Source: RGIG3102 sp964649845 (lineage in GTDB: Bacteria; Bacillota; Clostridia; Oscillospirales; Ruminococcaceae). Taken from it: DNA of 21,524 nucleotides. Position numbers and translations under genes: made by a program. This document shows positions 1 to 6,956 of this stretch, in pieces. The notes under the pieces were generated by a model, which ran no database searches, was not told the origin of the DNA, and was given only the letters and a program-made list of their open reading frames with translations. The stretch covers positions 1 to 21,524 of the forward strand of contig CAZYSS010000026.1 of the NCBI GenBank assembly GCA_964649845.1, written 5' to 3'. The number at the start of each line of letters is the position of its first letter. The first letter of the stretch is position 1.

Positions 1-525
1 TCGGCTTCCTTGCTGTCCCCGTTCGTTCCGGCCTGGGTTCCCATTCCTTCTGTCCCGGTTCCTTGTACTCGGCTCTCTGTCAGTTTCCTTTCGTCCTTCC
101 CGGTTTCGCTCCCACAGCTGCTTTCCCGGTGCTTCCCTTATGCTTTCGCTTTCGGGCTTTCCCCTTTCCGTCGCTTTCTTTCGTCCGCTTCGGTTTGGTT
201 CTGACTACTCAGCTTTCCGTCTTTCTTTTCCCTTCTTCCCGTTTTCCCCTGTCGGCGGTTCCTACGGTGCTGTATCTCAACCTTTCGGTTTCCTTACTTT
301 TCCTCTTCCGTCCGGCCTGTTTCCATGCCTTCCTTCCGATTGCGGTACTCAGCTTTCTGCAGTTCCTTTCTCCCACGCTGTCTCGCCCCACAGTGCTACT
401 TCAGCGCCCCGACCGTCCCTTTCGGGTTTTGGCCGTTCCCCTTTGCTCATCGCTTCAGGTTCGGTTACTCAGCTTCAGGTTTTCTGCCTTTCGGCTTTCT
501 TCCTGCCTGTCCTCTTCGTGACAGC
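1..525 (-). ncRNA. Candidate long structured purine-rich noncoding RNA (3' end beyond the window)
   Basis: Read leftwards from the promoter at 529-560, this strand is strongly G/A-rich and full of short hairpins closed by GAAA-like loops, for example GCC-GAAA-GGC at 486-495 and CTGTC/GACAG at 507-524. The octamer GCTGAGTA (one copy GCCGAGTA) recurs with its + strand complement at 466-473, 346-353, 206-213 and 66-73, a spacing of 120-140 nt that suggests repeated structural modules. No reading frame looks like a real protein: the frames are short, low-complexity and overlap one another. A shorter relative with the same promoter and first two hairpins lies at 13309-13417. The sequence does not resemble RNase P RNA, tmRNA, SRP RNA or rRNA. 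I do not recognise a known family; it could be a member of a large clostridial RNA class. That it is transcribed is inferred from the promoter and the structure shared with the paralogue. Confidence 0.5.
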
Positions 526-528
526 TTG

Positions 529-560
529 ATTATAATATCACACACTTTCGTTATTGTCAA
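529..560 (-). promoter_or_regulatory. Strong sigma-A promoter of the long RNA
   Basis: On the minus strand there is a perfect -35 TTGACA (560-555), a 17-base spacer ending in the extended -10 TGA, and -10 TATTAT (537-532). An alternative TATAAT lies at 534-529 with a 20-base spacer. Sequence upstream of the -35 is shared with the promoter of the short RNA at 13423-13451 (both carry TTGACAATRACGAAA and an A-rich stretch). The expected start is near 525. Confidence 0.65.
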
Positions 561-694
561 CAACTATTTCAATTATTTTTTGTAAATTATCACAATTTTA
601 CGTTTTGTCAAGAACTTGCATTGTTTTTGTAATATATTTGTTTAATTTGCACACAGGCACTTCTTTTATTCGTGTAATGTAAAAATAACAAAAT

Positions 695-731
695 CACCAC
701 ATCCTTATACCTGTACGTAAAAGACGTGGTG
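695..731 (-). terminator. Probable terminator after the nucleotidyltransferase gene
   Basis: CACCAC (695-700) pairs with GTGGTG (726-731) across a 25-base loop that can itself fold. On the minus strand the stem is followed by ATTTTGTTATTTTT. It sits just past the stop codon at 739, where the two-gene operon should end. Confidence 0.4.
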
Positions 732-738
732 CTCTTTA

Positions 739-1482
739 TTATAAATATAATTCATTTAATATATATATCGCTTCTTCTTTTGTCATATCTATCTTAAGAT
801 TATTTAGATCTATATTTTCAGTGCTCATTTTTTCTATAAACTCTCTTATAGTTTCTTCAACTGCGCCATATATGTTTATGTCCTTTTCAGGAGTCACAAT
901 CTGAATCAATCTAAAAACATCATTTTTGTGCTTTCTCAAATCTTTATCGTTTACATGTTTACCTTCTTCTTTTGTTTTGTTCAAGTCAAGCCAGGCAAAC
1001 ATTTTAAACGGAATAATATATTCCGCAGACAGAACTGTAACTCCGTCTATCGTTTCTCTACCTTCTAACATAAATCTATAAAAATCATCATTAAGAAGAA
1101 TAGCAGACAGGCTGGAAGTATCATCATCTATATGTATAGGTATAACTCCACCTGGAACATCCAGTACATATCCTGGGTTTCTTGAAAACAGTTCTATTTG
1201 AACAGGATATCCTGTATTAGGTTCTGTAAAACGGTAAAAGTGAGCTTCATCATTATTTTTCCAGCCACATTTATATCCACCTTCTTTGATGAACTCCCAA
1301 AATACTTTTGCAAATTCTGGATGGTCATCTTCCAGAACAAGAATCATATCTATATCCTTTGTTGCTCGAAAATCCAAGTCTGCCTTTGACATCAAGATAT
1401 CACATGCAGCTCCACCAATTACGGTATATGATTTTGGGAAATCTTTAAACTTTTCTATAAATTTCTGCATTCCCTTTACCAT
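739..1482 (-). CDS. Nucleotidyltransferase-fold protein, probable toxin of a two-gene module
   Basis: The 247-residue protein has the signature of the DNA polymerase beta-like nucleotidyltransferase fold: G23-G24 followed by D43-x-D45, with a later charged helix (HVNDKDLRKHKNDVFRL) as seen in AbiEii/COG4849-like enzymes. Such enzymes transfer nucleotides to tRNA or other acceptors, and in toxin-antitoxin modules they are the toxin. The start codon overlaps the end of the upstream regulator gene (ATGGTAA, 7 shared bases), which implies translational coupling. A second in-frame ATG at codon 5 is closer to a GGG-rich site and could be the true start. The acceptor is unknown. The fold is well supported; the toxin role is inferred from gene order and family. 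Confidence 0.7.
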   Translation of the reverse strand: MVKGMQKFIEKFKDFPKSYTVIGGAACDILMSKADLDFRATKDIDMILVLEDDHPEFAKVFWEFIKEGGYKCGWKNNDEAHFYRFTEPNTGYPVQIELFSRNPGYVLDVPGGVIPIHIDDDTSSLSAILLNDDFYRFMLEGRETIDGVTVLSAEYIIPFKMFAWLDLNKTKEEGKHVNDKDLRKHKNDVFRLIQIVTPEKDINIYGAVEETIREFIEKMSTENIDLNNLKIDMTKEEAIYILNELYL

Positions 1483-2435
1483 TTAAGATTATCCTCCAAT
1501 TCTTCAATCACCATTTCAATACGTTCATCATCAAAATCTTTCATAGAGCATATAAGAGATACTGCATCTACACAGTTATTTTCCGCAAACAAACATGGAT
1601 CATATTTCCACATTTGAATTTTTGCTATATCATGTTTTTCACTCCAACGCACAGATAACTCATCCAAGTTTTTTACATTTGGAGAGCTTTTGAATATAGC
1701 ATATGTCGGAAAAGGAGGTTCATTAATCATTGTATGTTCAGCTAATGCACTTTCCTCTGCCTTAATAGCTTCTTCAGGCAACTGCTCAAGTGAAATATAT
1801 AATTCATACTGAACAGGGTTTATGAGATATTTTTTTGCTTTTACATATAAATCTTTTTTTGCTCCAGCCAGATACATCTTTTTGGTAGTACCTATTTTTT
1901 CTTCATAGATAAGTCCCATATTAATTAACTGTTCAGATGCTCTTGAAATTGACATTGCGCTGCAGTTCAAGACTTTAGCTGCTTCCTTTTTAGAAATACC
2001 TTCAGACAAATCGTGATATAACAAATATAAAAATAAGCTTTGTGTTGCAGGCATCATATATTCTTCTTTTTTAGGCTTTGGTTCAAACCTATTATTTAGA
2101 ACAACACCCAAGAAAGGCAAAAACAACTGCCTTGGTGGCGCAATAAAAGGGATTGATGCGCGCATAAGAGCATTTCTTTGGTCTGCTGAAATATTATTAA
2201 TAATAAATGCTATAGGTTTTGAATAAATTTCATAATACTTGTTAAACTGCTTTTTTAAAGCAGATATATTCGTTTCGTCGTTTACAGGCAGCTCTATCGC
2301 GATAAATGAAAAATCAAATACTGTTACTTCGTAAAAATTTCTTTTATTTGTTAAATAAACCGGCAGATTACCAGGTTTCTCCAATTTAATTATTTCTGAC
2401 TCTATATCAAAATATTTCTTTATAATTTCATTCAT
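1476..2435 (-). CDS. Winged-helix regulator, probable antitoxin/autorepressor
   Basis: A 319-residue protein. Residues about 128-176 form a helix-turn-helix, with a recognition-helix-like stretch NCSAMSISRASEQLINMGLI typical of MarR-like winged helices. The N-terminal half looks globular and is not recognised. The C-terminal half contains SVRWSEKHDIAKIQMW and an acidic tail. Regulators of this shape lie directly upstream of nucleotidyltransferases in AbiE-like modules, where they bind the promoter and neutralise or silence the partner. The start at 2435 has AGGATG eight bases upstream. The operator at 2447-2508 directly precedes it. Fold confidence is good; the antitoxin role is inference. 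Confidence 0.65.
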   Translation of the reverse strand: MNEIIKKYFDIESEIIKLEKPGNLPVYLTNKRNFYEVTVFDFSFIAIELPVNDETNISALKKQFNKYYEIYSKPIAFIINNISADQRNALMRASIPFIAPPRQLFLPFLGVVLNNRFEPKPKKEEYMMPATQSLFLYLLYHDLSEGISKKEAAKVLNCSAMSISRASEQLINMGLIYEEKIGTTKKMYLAGAKKDLYVKAKKYLINPVQYELYISLEQLPEEAIKAEESALAEHTMINEPPFPTYAIFKSSPNVKNLDELSVRWSEKHDIAKIQMWKYDPCLFAENNCVDAVSLICSMKDFDDERIEMVIEELEDNLKW

Positions 2436-2446
2436 CTAATCACATC

Positions 2447-2508
2447 CTAACATTCATACAATAATACTAACATAAATAATGTTAGTTTGCAATATTTATG
2501 TTAGTATT
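2447..2508 (-). promoter_or_regulatory. Promoter with four-half-site operator for the nucleotidyltransferase module
   Basis: The heptamer CTAACAT occurs at 2447-2453 and 2467-2473, and its complement ATGTTAG at 2479-2485 and 2498-2504. Two of these make the palindrome CTAACAT-AAATA-ATGTTAG. A larger perfect 16-bp inverted repeat has arms at 2463-2478 and 2493-2508. A minus-strand promoter runs through it: -35 TTGCAA (2492-2487), a 17-base spacer and -10 TAGTAT (2469-2464). A bound dimer of dimers would cover the promoter, which fits autorepression by the downstream winged-helix protein. Confidence 0.65.
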
Positions 2509-2551
2509 GGTAATGATTTATTTTTAATCAGATGAATTTTCCGGAGAAAAG

Positions 2552-2686
2552 TCACAACTTGTGCGTATTTTGGGCCTCAATTCGTTTAATGTAAACAATT
2601 ACGAACCCCCAAATAATAATTATCATACCAATATAAATATGATACCAGGACATATTATGCCTGGCATCTTCTAGAATAGATAGCAT
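2552..2686 (-). CDS. 44-residue single-pass membrane peptide
   Basis: A short frame that begins 10 bases past the stop codon of the 2697 gene. It encodes 44 residues with one hydrophobic helix at about residues 17-33 (YIGMIIIIWGFVIVY), a polar N-terminus and a basic C-terminal tail (KRIEAQNTHKL), a layout compatible with an N-out/C-in membrane peptide. There is no strong ribosome site, so translation would be coupled to the upstream gene. Short one-helix membrane peptides include small toxins, effectors of membrane-acting defence modules and regulatory subunits; nothing here says which. The hydrophobic pattern makes a chance frame less likely but does not exclude it. Confidence 0.45.
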   Translation of the reverse strand: MLSILEDARHNMSWYHIYIGMIIIIWGFVIVYIKRIEAQNTHKL

Positions 2687-2696
2687 ATCCGATTAT

Positions 2697-3086
2697 TTAG
2701 ACACTTACACTCAATACACACAACGGAACTTCGTTCTTTTCAAGATATCTGATATCGTCTTTACTAAATAAATCTTCCATCGAATTGAGATTCTTCATAT
2801 CATATCTCATTCGGCTATCAACTTTATCGTAATTTCTTATAATAGTTGTTCTTATAGTATTTAATATTCTGACTATTTTTGCATATTTTAAATTATTAAG
2901 TTCCTCAAAGACATCCATTTTGAAGGGATGTGCTTCATATACTGCATCCGGAACACCTGCCAGGTAAGCTACTTTTGATACAATATCTACCGTATAAACC
3001 CTTGAATTATCATATTGTTCTTTTTCGGTAGTATAAACCAGTTCATTTTCAAATATTTCTGTTTGATTTTCTATAAATGTAGTCAT
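2697..3086 (-). CDS. Hypothetical 129-residue protein
   Basis: I do not recognise this family. The protein is soluble, mixed alpha-helical and charged, with the stretch NLKYAKIVRILNTIRTTIIR near the middle and no catalytic motif I can name. I chose the ATG at 3086 because AGGAG lies nine bases upstream; the in-frame ATG at 3092 is only three bases from it. A promoter is visible at 3124-3153. The 44-residue membrane peptide begins 10 bases downstream, so the two are probably one operon, a soluble partner plus a membrane peptide. Function unknown. Confidence 0.6.
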   Translation of the reverse strand: MTTFIENQTEIFENELVYTTEKEQYDNSRVYTVDIVSKVAYLAGVPDAVYEAHPFKMDVFEELNNLKYAKIVRILNTIRTTIIRNYDKVDSRMRYDMKNLNSMEDLFSKDDIRYLEKNEVPLCVLSVSV

Positions 3087-3123
3087 TTTCATTTTCTCCT
3101 GTAGTATTTGACTTCTTAACTAT

Positions 3124-3153
3124 ATTTTACATCTTTCCCCCTTTTTCTATCAA
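3124..3153 (-). promoter_or_regulatory. Promoter of the 129-residue gene
   Basis: On the minus strand: -35 TTGATA (3153-3148), an 18-base spacer containing AAAGGGGGAAAG, and an extended -10 TGTAAAAT (-10 hexamer 3129-3124). No operator-like palindrome overlaps it. Confidence 0.5.
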
Positions 3154-3173
3154 TGCATATTGTAAACAAAATC

Positions 3174-3201
3174 AGCAGCTACTTTCTCACAAGTAGCTGC
3201 T
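3174..3201 (-). terminator. Bidirectional hairpin terminator after the DUF234 ATPase
   Basis: A perfect 11-bp stem, AGCAGCTACTT (3174-3184) with AAGTAGCTGCT (3191-3201), encloses a 6-base loop. On the minus strand it is followed by GATTTTGTTT and on the plus strand by GTCGGTTTTT. Given the gene order it ends the ATPase transcript coming from 4649. Confidence 0.7.
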
Positions 3202-3257
3202 GTCGGTTTTTAGCTCATATGTTGTCTATGATAATAATTTTATAACAGTTATAAAGC

Positions 3258-4649
3258 TTATTTAAAAATATCTTCCAATTCTATCAAAGTCAAATTTTCA
3301 GAAGCTGCAAGTTTTTGTGCCTCTTCGTTATATCCACTTTTTGAAAAGAACCAATGATGCACTTTTACATCTGAAGTGGAAGAATATTTTTTTAATGTAC
3401 GCTGAATATCATGACTGTCCAGTGGTGAGTTTTTGTATTTACATTCACCGAGGAGAATTTCTTTTCTATTATGGCTCAGTGCCATAATATCAATTTCGTC
3501 ATTTTTATTCCACCATCTGCCGATTTTTGTAAAATGGAAAGGCAATGTGCTTTCCTTGTTTCTCTTTCTAAGATATTCAATGCACACTTTTTCAAATCCA
3601 CGAGACGTAAAATTGTTAAGATCGCCTTTTACGACATATTCCCAGATACCATCTGCATCTCCGGCTTCAAGTTCTGAAACATTCGAAAAAACAAATGCAT
3701 ACCAGAATTTAAAAAAGTTATCCGTAAGGGAGTACAGTCCTCTCTGTACGTTTGCCTGTTCTTTCTCTTTTTCATCTGTCGAAAATTCACGACCAACAAT
3801 TCCCAATTCTATCAGTTTTTTTATATATACGGAAAGCTTATTCTTGTCAATTTGTGTTTTCTGATGAATATCATTTAGCTTTGTGTTACCAAGTGCAATG
3901 GCTTCTATTATTACATTGTATACATTTACTTCTCTTAATTCCTGTTTTAAAAGAAACTCAACTTCACTGTATAAAATGCATCCTCTTGTCAGAATATTCT
4001 TTTTGATGTTTTCTTCCAATGTCAAATTATCATCGAACTGCTTCAGATAATGTGGAATACCACCAAGGATAGAATACGCTATTATCTTGTCTTCATCAGA
4101 AAAACCTGGAAAAAACTGAATTGCCTCATAAAAATTCAATGGTAGCATTTTTATAATTCCTGTTGCTCTGCCATACAATGGTTTATGCTCTGCAAGAATT
4201 TCATCTTCCATGAAAGACATTGAGCTGCCACTTATGATAATCATTACATTGCTGTCTTTCAGAGTTTCATCCCAGACTTTCTGTAGTATAGACGGAATGG
4301 AATCATTTGCTTTCACTGCATATGGGAATTCATCAATTACGAGTATCTTTTTTCCGTCTCCCGGTATTTCTTTAATGTTGCTGAACACCTGCTCCCAGTC
4401 GGGAAAAGATGATATATATCTAGCAGCCGGAACACCTGTGGCCAATATACGTGAACTTATAGAATTTATCTGTTTCTCATCAGGGACTTCTGTACAGGTA
4501 AAAAACACATTGGTTTTACCTTTGCAAAACTCTTTCAATAACTCTGTTTTTCCCACACGGCGCCTGCCGTATAAAACTATAAACTGTCCTGTTTCACTAT
4601 TATATTTTTCTTCCAAAAAAGCCATTTCTTCTTTTCTGCCTATAAACAT
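3258..4649 (-). CDS. ATP-binding protein, archaeal-type ATPase with DUF234-like nuclease-fold C-terminus
   Basis: 463 residues. The N-terminal P-loop domain shows Walker A YGRRRVGKTE (about residues 27-36, K34, T35) and Walker B KILVIDEFPY (D106, E107), followed by a sensor-like IISGSS. A winged-helix segment follows (about 245-290). The C-terminal domain carries D387 and the ECK triad 402-404, matching a PD-(D/E)xK nuclease-like fold as in the DUF234 family. Such ATPases are common and often multicopy in clostridia and archaea; their role is poorly known, though the nuclease-like tail and STAND-like ATPase suggest a conflict or mobile-element context. It is a single-gene transcript with its own promoter, operator and terminator. 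Confidence 0.85.
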   Translation of the reverse strand: MFIGRKEEMAFLEEKYNSETGQFIVLYGRRRVGKTELLKEFCKGKTNVFFTCTEVPDEKQINSISSRILATGVPAARYISSFPDWEQVFSNIKEIPGDGKKILVIDEFPYAVKANDSIPSILQKVWDETLKDSNVMIIISGSSMSFMEDEILAEHKPLYGRATGIIKMLPLNFYEAIQFFPGFSDEDKIIAYSILGGIPHYLKQFDDNLTLEENIKKNILTRGCILYSEVEFLLKQELREVNVYNVIIEAIALGNTKLNDIHQKTQIDKNKLSVYIKKLIELGIVGREFSTDEKEKEQANVQRGLYSLTDNFFKFWYAFVFSNVSELEAGDADGIWEYVVKGDLNNFTSRGFEKVCIEYLRKRNKESTLPFHFTKIGRWWNKNDEIDIMALSHNRKEILLGECKYKNSPLDSHDIQRTLKKYSSTSDVKVHHWFFSKSGYNEEAQKLAASENLTLIELEDIFK

Positions 4650-4679
4650 ATATACACCTTCTTATAATCATAATTATCA

Positions 4680-4733
4680 AATCGTGATTTGTATAATCAC
4701 GATTATAATAACATAAAGTTTAGATTTTTTCAA
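4680..4733 (-). promoter_or_regulatory. Promoter and inverted-repeat operator of the DUF234 ATPase
   Basis: Minus-strand -35 TTGAAA (4733-4728), a 17-base spacer and -10 TATTAT (4710-4705). Directly downstream, over the expected start, is a perfect 10-bp inverted repeat AATCGTGATT (4680-4689) / AATCACGATT (4695-4704) with a 5-base centre. It could bind a dimeric repressor, possibly the ATPase's own winged helix, or form a hairpin in the leader. Confidence 0.6.
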
Positions 4734-4753
4734 GTATATAAGCTTCCTCGCAT

Positions 4754-5293
4754 TTACTGCTTTTGCTCATCCTTCTCCATTTCAAGAAAAAATTTGATAA
4801 TTTCTTCGAAAGAAACCGGCATATAGTTATTTGCATCCACACCTACGTCATATCTGTATATGCCGTTCTCCCTCTGCTCCAAATTATACTCAGAACCATT
4901 ATGCATATGTCCGTGAAGGTGCAGACTGCCGTAATGTGACCTTGGCCAATGCATCATCGGATAATGCATAAGAGAAATATGTACACCATTGAAATGAACC
5001 TGCAGAAAATCATATATTCCTTCAAACAGGCTTTCATCATACTGTTTGTCGTGATTGCCTTTTATAAGATACTTCTTGCCGTTGATTCTGGAAATAAGCT
5101 TGTTTGCTTCATCCACTCTGCATCTGTGAGTTAAGTCTCCAAGGATATACAGCGTATCTTCCCGCGTTACCCTTGAATTGATATTTTTAATAAGGGTTTC
5201 ATTCATTTCTTCCACATCAATAAACGGTCTGTTCTGGAAATCAATTACTGCCCTGTGTCCCAGATGCAAGTCACTTGTAAAATATATCATCAT
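4754..5293 (-). CDS. Calcineurin-like metallophosphoesterase (179 residues)
   Basis: A short, single-domain metallophosphoesterase with all metal-binding blocks in order: D8-L-H10, G52-D53, G79-N-H-D82, H110 and H127-G-H-M-H131. These ligate a two-metal centre that hydrolyses phosphomono- or diesters. The small size and FTSDLHLGH start match the phage- and YfcE-like group rather than Ser/Thr phosphatases. It is the last gene of the operon 6768 to 4754, 37 bases after the restored end of the previous gene, with AGGAGG-like spacing before the start. Substrate unknown. Confidence 0.85.
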   Translation of the reverse strand: MMIYFTSDLHLGHRAVIDFQNRPFIDVEEMNETLIKNINSRVTREDTLYILGDLTHRCRVDEANKLISRINGKKYLIKGNHDKQYDESLFEGIYDFLQVHFNGVHISLMHYPMMHWPRSHYGSLHLHGHMHNGSEYNLEQRENGIYRYDVGVDANNYMPVSFEEIIKFFLEMEKDEQKQ

Positions 5294-5330
5294 ATACCTC
5301 CTTGTCGGTTCTTCAGAAAACTGAATTCTT

Positions 5331-6331
5331 TTATGTTTTCAGAAAGTCAATAATACGGTCAAGCAGGTCCTCATCTTCAAGGGCAAACAGCGCATTGCCA
5401 CCGCAGTAGGCCATAAGCTGTCCCAAACGCATATCCGGGTTTTTTCCCAAATTTCTTTTATCTGGTCAAGAATATATGGTATTCTCTCTGTTTTGCGCCT
5501 GCCTCCACCCCATAAAGATGTCATTTTCTTATGCTGCACAAGGTAATCCATATACCCTTTCCTTTTGTCATTTTCATCAAATGCGAAATATTCCAGTTCT
5601 ATAGGCGCCGCGTATACGTGGTGAAAGTCTGTACAATGTTTGTCACCTTCAAAAATCACATCAACATAAATTTGGAAGTCAGAGTAATCCCAGTTTTTGG
5701 CTTTATTTCTGTACGCCTGTTCTTCTTCATCATTTTTAAACGCGCTTACTATACCTATTGCATCAGAACCTGCTATTCTAACAACATCACCGTATCTGAA
5801 CATATACGGCAGGTCAACATATCTGTCTTCAATATTCTTTCGCCCATCAGGCACCTTTTTTACAGGGCTGCTGTCGCCAAGGCAGTCCAGCAAATCCCCT
5901 GCAGCTGTGTAAAATGCCATACCAAGGTATCTGTCAACACAATTTTCAGCGCAGTCTGTAAACCTGCATTTTTCAATATGGAACGGAACATTTTCAGCTA
6001 CGCCTGCTGCATAGGCATTTTCAAAGGAAAGATAAGTCCCCTCTTTTTCATAAGTTCTGTTTGATTTGGTACAAAGCTCATAAAACGCATTGCTGTCCGC
6101 TCTTTTTATATTTGCCATAACAGCTTCACATACATCAATGTGGTTTAAAATTTGTGCTTCAAGTTCTTTGTCGTCAGTTCTTTCTGCAATCTCTGAAAGC
6201 TTTTCCTTTTTATTCTGATATGTAACACTGCTGTTGTTGATAATTATAGTGGCCATATCCCAGTCATTGATAACTATATTGTTGTTTTCAATAAACTTTC
6301 TGTAATCTTTTGATTTAATAAATTCCAGCAT
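5331..6331 (-). pseudogene. Hypothetical protein gene, frameshifted near its 3' end
   Basis: The open frame from 6331 (good AGGAG site) stops at 5339, but its last 30 or so residues (WDSLWPTAVAMRC...) look out of frame. After a one-base shift in the A6 run at 5440-5445 (T6 on the plus strand), the other frame reads naturally, NPDMRLGQLMAYCGGNALFA followed by an acidic LEDEDLLDRIIDF tail, and stops at 5331. The simplest history is loss of one A from an A7 run, or a sequencing error. The restored protein is about 332 residues. The N-terminal 110 residues are helical. The middle contains RYGDVVRIAGSDAIGIVS, which resembles a small beta-barrel. Function not recognised. It is the second gene of a three-gene operon with a metallophosphoesterase. 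Confidence 0.65.
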
Positions 6332-6346
6332 ATTTTCTCCTTGTTC

Positions 6347-6768
6347 TTAATGTATATCCAATAAATTGTCAGAAATCATCTCATCCAACTCTTCTTTATA
6401 ATTCATTACTTCCGCAATAATCCCTTTTGCCTCTTTTCCATATTCGCCGGGTTTGTGGTATCTGCTCCACATATATCTGGGGTATCTTTTACCGGGATTT
6501 CCGAAAGCATTATTTCAATACAATCCACCATATACAGTCCCCTGCCAATGGCGCAATTCTCTTTCTCATGGGGAAGTACAGCAGCTTCTGTAAATTCTGA
6601 CTCAATTCTCCCAAATCCCACTACATACATTTCATCATATTTGTCCGGTACATCCTGAAGACATTTATAATTCTCATAACCGAGATTTTCATCCAGAACG
6701 CAAATACTCAGGCGGTCAACCCTTGATATATAAGGTTTTAACTCTCTAAATTTCATTGTTTTTTCCAT
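6347..6768 (-). pseudogene. Hypothetical protein gene, frameshifted in its C-terminal third
   Basis: The frame from 6768 (GGAGAG seven bases upstream) runs open to 6406, but its last 26 residues look random. Adding one base to the A4 run at 6487-6490 moves to a frame reading RYPRYMWSRYHKPGEYGKEA and a helical end (VMNYKEELDEMISDNLLDIH), with a stop at 6347. That stop is only 15 bases before the next start, a better operon fit. The restored protein is about 139 residues, acidic, and not recognised; its conserved-looking SRYHKPGEYG segment would be useful for a search. One base lost from an A run is the simplest explanation. Confidence 0.6.
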
Positions 6769-6781
6769 ATAAAACTCTCCG

Positions 6782-6871
6782 TTATATAAGCCCTGCCTGT
6801 CTTAGACAAAACTGTTTCAGTTCAATCCATGTCATTTTAATTCCGCTATATTCCTCAAACACAGTCATCAT
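6782..6871 (-). CDS. Possible 29-residue peptide or 3' remnant of a lost gene
   Basis: A frame starting ATGATG at 6871 gives 29 residues (MMTVFEEYSGIKMTWIELKQ plus nine more) with protein-like composition and ends 13 bases before the start at 6768. The ribosome site is weak. It reads more like the C-terminal tail of a longer protein than a designed peptide, so a truncated relic is as likely as a leader or coupled peptide. Confidence 0.3.
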   Translation of the reverse strand: MMTVFEEYSGIKMTWIELKQFCLRQAGLI

Positions 6872-6901
6872 CGCTGCCTATTTAACTTAACGAACATATT
6901 C

Positions 6902-6945
6902 CTGATGCTACAGCTCTGCAAGTTTTACAGCTAAAACAGCATCAG
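6902..6945. other. Nested hairpin between two minus-strand operons
   Basis: An outer 8-bp stem CTGATGCT (6902-6909) / AGCATCAG (6938-6945) contains a second hairpin GTTTTA-CAGC-TAAAAC (6922-6937). On the plus strand a T6 run follows; on the minus strand no T run does. It lies 12 bases past the stop at 6957, so it may end or stabilise that transcript, but it is not a textbook minus-strand terminator. Confidence 0.35.
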
Positions 6946-6956
6946 ATTTTTTCTGT

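Noticed and set aside
66..473. Regular spacing that could suggest a CRISPR or tandem protein repeat
   Set aside because: Only an octamer is conserved and the 120-140 nt period is too long and variable for CRISPR.
10..585. Overlapping plus-strand frames of 60-150 codons and a 60-codon minus-strand frame (209-391) in the C/T-rich region
   Set aside because: Low-complexity composition, mutual overlap and no ribosome sites; the region is better explained as a structured RNA on the minus strand.
3433..4716. Plus-strand frames of 68-168 codons opposite the DUF234 ATPase
   Set aside because: Antisense shadows of a gene with clear motifs; no ribosome sites or family features.
5440..5445. Programmed -1 frameshifting at the A6 run
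   Set aside because: The heptamer in the zero frame is G-GAA-AAA, which lacks good P-site re-pairing, and no downstream pseudoknot is evident; a lost base is simpler.
6902..6945. Riboswitch-like nested hairpin
   Set aside because: It follows a stop codon rather than leading a gene closely, and no conserved aptamer sequence is recognisable; kept only as a hairpin.
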